A stretch of DNA of 8,445 nucleotides from Melaminivora alkalimesophila (GTDB lineage Bacteria > Pseudomonadota > Gammaproteobacteria > Burkholderiales > Burkholderiaceae_C), in contig NZ_ALEE01000342.1 of NCBI RefSeq assembly GCF_000282995.1, forward strand, positions 1 to 8,445. Reading direction: 5' to 3'. A model generated the notes under the pieces. It saw only the letters and a program-made list of their open reading frames with translations, did no database searches and had not been told where the DNA came from. Positions within the stretch are counted from its first letter, which is position 1; every line of letters begins with the position of its first letter. A program made the position numbers and the translations under genes. This document shows, one piece after another, positions 6,330 through 8,445 of this stretch.

Positions 6330-7385
6330 ATGACCATCCCCTTCAAGTCCCTCCTGCTCACCTGCGTCCTGGCGGCCGCGGCCGGCACCGCCACCGCCCA
6401 GGAAGAGAAGGTCCTCAACCTCTACTCGGCCCGGCACTACGCCACGGACGAGGCGCTCTACGACGGCTTCACCAAGACCACCGGCATCAAGATCAACCGC
6501 GTGGACTCGGACGACGCCGGCATCATGGCGCGTCTGAAGGCAGAAGGGGCCGCATCGCCAGCCGATGTGATCCTGCTCGTGGATGCGGCCCGCTTCTATC
6601 GCGGCGAGGTGGAGGGCCTGTTCAAACCGGTGCGCTCGGCGGTGCTCGAGGAAGCGATCCCGGCCAACCTGCGCGCCCAGCCGGCGGCCGACGGCGGCAT
6701 TGCCTGGTTCGGCCTGTCCACGCGCGCGCGGGTCATCGTCTACAACAAGGCCAAGGTCAAGCCGGAGGATGTCGATACCTATGAGGAACTGGGCGACCCC
6801 AAGAACCGTGACAAGGTCTGCATCCGCTCGGGCTCGCACCCCTACAACCTGAGCCTGTTCGGCGCCGTCATGGAGCACATGGGCGAGGAGAAGACGCAGG
6901 CTTGGCTCAAGGGCATCGTCGACAACATGGCACGCTGGCCCAAGGGCGGCGACACCGATCAGATCAAGGCGGTGGCCACGGGCGAGTGCGAGATCGCCGT
7001 CACCAACAGCTACTACCTGGCACGCCTGATGCGCTCGGACCGCAAGGACGACAAGGCGATCGTGGAGAAGGTGGGCGTGGTGTTCCCGAACCAGGATTCC
7101 TGGGGCACCCACCTGAACATCGCCGGCGGCGCCGTGGCGCGCCACGCCAAGCACCCGGAGAACGCCGTCCGGTTCCTGGAGTACCTCGCCAGCCCCGAGG
7201 CGCAGAACTACTTCGCCAATGCCAACAACGAGTGGCCGGCCGCCAAGGGCGTGGAGTTCGACAACCCGGCCCTGAAGGCCATGACCGGCGGCAAGCCCTT
7301 CAAGACCGAGACCATCCCGATCGGCGCCGTCGGCGCGAACACCGTCAAGGTGCAGCAGATGCTCGACCGCGTGGGCTTCCGCTGA
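6330..7385 (+). CDS. Periplasmic ferric-iron-binding protein of an Fe(3+) ABC transporter (FbpA/FutA type)
   Basis: This 351-residue substrate-binding protein captures Fe3+ in the periplasm and delivers it to an FbpBC-type permease/ATPase. Residues 1-23 form a signal peptide (basic residue at 6, hydrophobic LLLTCVLAAAAG, cleavage likely after ATA, giving QEEKVLN). LYSARHYATDEALY (31-44) is the FutA-type N-terminal metal motif with Tyr37. Tyr228-Tyr229 in NSYYLARL are the paired iron-ligand tyrosines of the family, and Tyr172 in SHPYNLSL may also contribute. PNQDSWGTHLNIAGGAV (253-269) and FLEYLASPEAQ (282-292) are typical C-lobe segments. The presence of RHY rather than the NGQHK of Neisseria FbpA points to the carbonate-independent, Tyr-rich subclass (inference). 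The ATG at 6330 starts directly before the signal peptide; only a weak GAGAAAG lies upstream. It is preceded by a candidate Fur box and followed by its own terminator; no permease or ATPase gene is adjacent. Confidence 0.94.
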   Translation: MTIPFKSLLLTCVLAAAAGTATAQEEKVLNLYSARHYATDEALYDGFTKTTGIKINRVDSDDAGIMARLKAEGAASPADVILLVDAARFYRGEVEGLFKPVRSAVLEEAIPANLRAQPAADGGIAWFGLSTRARVIVYNKAKVKPEDVDTYEELGDPKNRDKVCIRSGSHPYNLSLFGAVMEHMGEEKTQAWLKGIVDNMARWPKGGDTDQIKAVATGECEIAVTNSYYLARLMRSDRKDDKAIVEKVGVVFPNQDSWGTHLNIAGGAVARHAKHPENAVRFLEYLASPEAQNYFANANNEWPAAKGVEFDNPALKAMTGGKPFKTETIPIGAVGANTVKVQQMLDRVGFR

Positions 7386-7416
7386 CAGCGGCGCCCTGCC
7401 CGGCAGGCGCTCCCCA

Positions 7417-7439
7417 AGCCCGGCACTGCCGGGCTTTTT
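7417..7439 (+). terminator. Rho-independent terminator of the ferric-binding protein gene
   Basis: AGCCCGG (7417-7423), loop CACTG, CCGGGCT (7429-7435), then five T ending at 7439, 31 bases after the stop. A second GC-rich near-palindrome (GCGCCCTGCC/CGGCAGGCGC, 7391-7410) lies just before it without a T run. The stem is strong enough to separate this gene from the dehydrogenase downstream. Confidence 0.88.
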
Positions 7440-7470
7440 CATGCCGGCGCGGCGCGGGCCTCAGTGATAA

Positions 7471-7486
7471 TTGACGTGTACGTCAA
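7471..7486. promoter_or_regulatory. Perfect palindromic operator upstream of the acyl-CoA dehydrogenase gene
   Basis: TTGACGT-GT-ACGTCAA has 7-base arms around two bases and lies 27 bases before the ATG. It overlaps the end of a possible -10 GATAAT (7466-7471), so a bound protein would cover the start point; alternatively TTGACG could act as a -35. Its form is like operators reported for MerR-family LiuR, the regulator of branched-chain amino acid and acyl-CoA catabolism in proteobacteria. That would fit the gene product. Attribution is inference from memory of the motif; no regulator gene is in the window. Confidence 0.55.
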
Positions 7487-7512
7487 CACCAACCACGCAT
7501 TGGAGAGTTTCC

Positions 7513-8271
7513 ATGGAGATCAAGGGCAAGGTATTCATCGTCACCGGCGGGGCGTCCGGCCTGGGTGAGGGCACGGCGCGCATGCTGGCAGCCGCGGGCG
7601 GCACGGTGGTCATCGCCGACATGCAGCAGGACAAGGGCGAGGCGGTGGCACGCGAGATCGGCGCCAGCTTCGTGCGCTGCGACGTGGCCAATGAGGCCGA
7701 TGCCCAGGCGGTGGTGGACAAGGCCGTCTCCCTGGGCAAGCTGATGGGCCTGGTGAACTGCGCCGGCATCGCCCCGGCCGAGCGGACTGTCGGCAAGAAC
7801 GGTGCCCACGCCCTCGCCACCTTCAGCAAGACCATCACCGTGAACCTGGTCGGCAGCTTCAACATGATCCGCCTGGCGGCCGAGGCGATGGCGAAGAACG
7901 AGCCCGAGGCGACGGGCGAGCGCGGGGTGCTGATCTCCACGGCCAGCGTGGCGGCCTACGATGGCCAGATCGGACAGGCGGCCTACGCCGCCTCCAAGGG
8001 CGGCGTGGTCGGCATGACGCTGCCGATCGCGCGCGACCTAGCGAGAAGTGGCATCCGCAACATGACCATCGCTCCGGGCATCTTCGGCACGCCCATGCTG
8101 TTCGGCATGCCCAAGGAGGTGCAGGACGCGCTGGCCGCGGGCGTGCCCTTCCCGAGCCGCCTGGGCACGCCCGAGGATTACGCCAAGCTCGTGCGCCACA
8201 TCTTCGAGAACGACATGCTCAACGGCGAGGTGATCCGCCTGGACGGCGCCATTCGCCTGGCCCCCAAGTGA
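7513..8271 (+). CDS. SDR-family 3-hydroxyacyl-CoA dehydrogenase (HSD10 type)
   Basis: This 252-residue cytosolic NAD-dependent short-chain dehydrogenase resembles type II 3-hydroxyacyl-CoA dehydrogenase / 2-methyl-3-hydroxybutyryl-CoA dehydrogenase, used in beta-oxidation and isoleucine degradation. The dinucleotide motif TGGASGLG is at 11-18. Asp36 (VIADM) ends beta-2 and favours NAD over NADP. NCAG is at 82-85 and Asn111 in VNLVG. The catalytic residues are Ser145, Tyr158 and Lys162 within [25 protein letters not shown] sequence, and APGIFGTPM is at 187-195. The C-terminal [17 protein letters not shown] is characteristic of the HSD10 group. Length equals the family norm. The ATG at 7513 has GGAGAG 5 bases upstream; an upstream TTG-started extension would run through the operator and is rejected. 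A perfect palindrome at 7471-7486 suggests repression tied to acyl-CoA or amino acid catabolism. The gene stands alone between terminators; natural substrate is not fixed by sequence. Confidence 0.95.
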   Translation: MEIKGKVFIVTGGASGLGEGTARMLAAAGGTVVIADMQQDKGEAVAREIGASFVRCDVANEADAQAVVDKAVSLGKLMGLVNCAGIAPAERTVGKNGAHALATFSKTITVNLVGSFNMIRLAAEAMAKNEPEATGERGVLISTASVAAYDGQIGQAAYAASKGGVVGMTLPIARDLARSGIRNMTIAPGIFGTPMLFGMPKEVQDALAAGVPFPSRLGTPEDYAKLVRHIFENDMLNGEVIRLDGAIRLAPK

Positions 8272-8301
8272 TTCGGCGCCCCGGCCGGGCGGCAACCCAC
8301 G

Positions 8302-8325
8302 ACGCCCGCGCCGCGGGCGTTTTTT
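8302..8325 (+). terminator. Rho-independent terminator of the dehydrogenase gene
   Basis: ACGCCCG (8302-8308), short loop, CGGGCGT (8314-8320), with six T ending at 8325, 30 bases after the stop codon. An outer CCCAC (8296-8300) can also pair with GTGGG (8326-8330), extending the stem around the T run or competing with the next stem-loop. Confidence 0.88.
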
Positions 8326-8364
8326 GTGGGCCTTGGGCGCCTTGCCGGCGCCATGGTGGCCCAC
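8326..8364. repeat. Large GC-rich stem-loop between two convergent terminators
   Basis: The outer arms GTGGGCC (8326-8332) and GGCCCAC (8358-8364) and the inner arms GGCGCC (8336-8341) and GGCGCC (8347-8352) form a 13-pair imperfect hairpin. No T run follows on either strand. Its role is unknown; it may be a back-up barrier between convergent transcripts or an interspersed palindromic element. Confidence 0.5.
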
Positions 8365-8372
8365 AGAGCACG

Positions 8373-8408
8373 AAAAAACGGGTTGCGCCTTGCGGCACAA
8401 CCCGTTTT
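8373..8408 (-). terminator. Rho-independent terminator of the convergent tRNA-Asp transcript
   Basis: On the minus strand a 15-pair stem is closed by a GCAA (GNRA) tetraloop; in plus coordinates the arms are 8375-8389 and 8394-8408, with one G-U pair. It ends in six U (8378-8373). It begins 10 bases after the tRNA CCA end. Four T on the plus strand side mean it may also stop leftover plus-strand transcription. Confidence 0.9.
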
Positions 8409-8417
8409 CCAGAGACT

Positions 8418-8445
8418 TGGCGGAGTGGACGGGACTCGAACCCGC
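8418..8445 (-). tRNA. tRNA-Asp, 3' end only (cut by window edge)
   Basis: Read on the minus strand, the last 28 bases are GCGGG TTCGAGT CCCGT CCACTCC G CCA. This is a complete T arm with the invariant TTCGA loop, the 3' acceptor strand, discriminator G and an encoded CCA. The acceptor strand requires a 5' GGAGTGG, and the T arm GCGGG/CCCGT equals that of E. coli tRNA-Asp(GTC). Discriminator G also fits Asp. The anticodon lies outside the window, so the amino acid is inferred. Confidence 0.85.

Noticed and set aside
7391..7410. GCGCCCTGCC/CGGCAGGCGC near-palindrome as a separate operator or terminator
   Set aside because: It has no T run and lies between the stop codon and the real terminator; most simply it is part of the GC-rich 3' end.
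6261..7442. A 393-codon minus-strand open frame opposite the ferric-binding protein gene
   Set aside because: The sense frame has a signal peptide and iron-ligand motifs; the antisense product has no recognisable features.
1..8445. Mobile element, phage, defence system, toxin-antitoxin or CRISPR array
   Set aside because: No transposase, integrase, repeat-spacer pattern, target-site duplication or defence-type domain is seen, although the tRNA at the right edge would be a possible integration site outside the window.

Overview
The window looks like an ordinary chromosomal stretch from a GC-rich betaproteobacterium, most likely order Burkholderiales. The reasons are the high-GC codon use, a phasin with the beta-proteobacterial N-terminal domain and Ala-rich tail, an HSD10-type acyl-CoA dehydrogenase, a FutA/FbpA-type ferric-binding protein and a tRNA-Asp 3' half of the common proteobacterial type. 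I see no mobile element, CRISPR array, phage gene or defence gene. Codon use does not change visibly along the window.

Positions 1-5277 hold a five-gene minus-strand run. In transcription order it is a hotdog-fold acyl-CoA thioesterase, nicotinate phosphoribosyltransferase (pncB), an NhaD/CitMHS-like ion transporter with 471 residues, a GhrB-type 2-hydroxyacid dehydrogenase, and the N-terminal 323 residues of RmuC, cut by the window edge. Gaps are 108, 90, 23 and 3 bases, with no convincing intrinsic terminator between genes. At least the last three probably share a transcript.

Positions 5278-5497 are a divergent control region. It carries a near-leaderless candidate start for the thioesterase on the minus strand. 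On the plus strand it has a phasin promoter bracketed by two related TGC-rich operators, very likely PhaR sites. The phasin gene phaP follows.

Positions 6068-6329 are the most interesting non-coding stretch. A perfect TATAAT box just after the phaP stop precedes a roughly 109-base segment that can fold into two stem-loops and a strong U8 terminator. It shows two anti-Shine-Dalgarno motifs, one of them in a hairpin loop: a good candidate for an independently transcribed or 3'UTR-derived small RNA. After it come a long inverted repeat and a candidate Fur-controlled promoter for a periplasmic ferric-iron-binding protein gene (6330-7385) that has its own terminator and no permease beside it.

Positions 7440-8445 hold an SDR-family 3-hydroxyacyl-CoA dehydrogenase behind a perfect 7-2-7 palindrome resembling acyl-CoA/branched-chain catabolism operators. 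A terminator, a further large stem-loop and the terminator of a convergent tRNA-Asp gene (3' end only) follow. Taken together, the plus-strand genes concern polyhydroxyalkanoate granules, acyl-CoA oxidation and iron uptake, each apparently a separate transcription unit. Operator assignments are inferred from sequence shape and gene context, not from any search.
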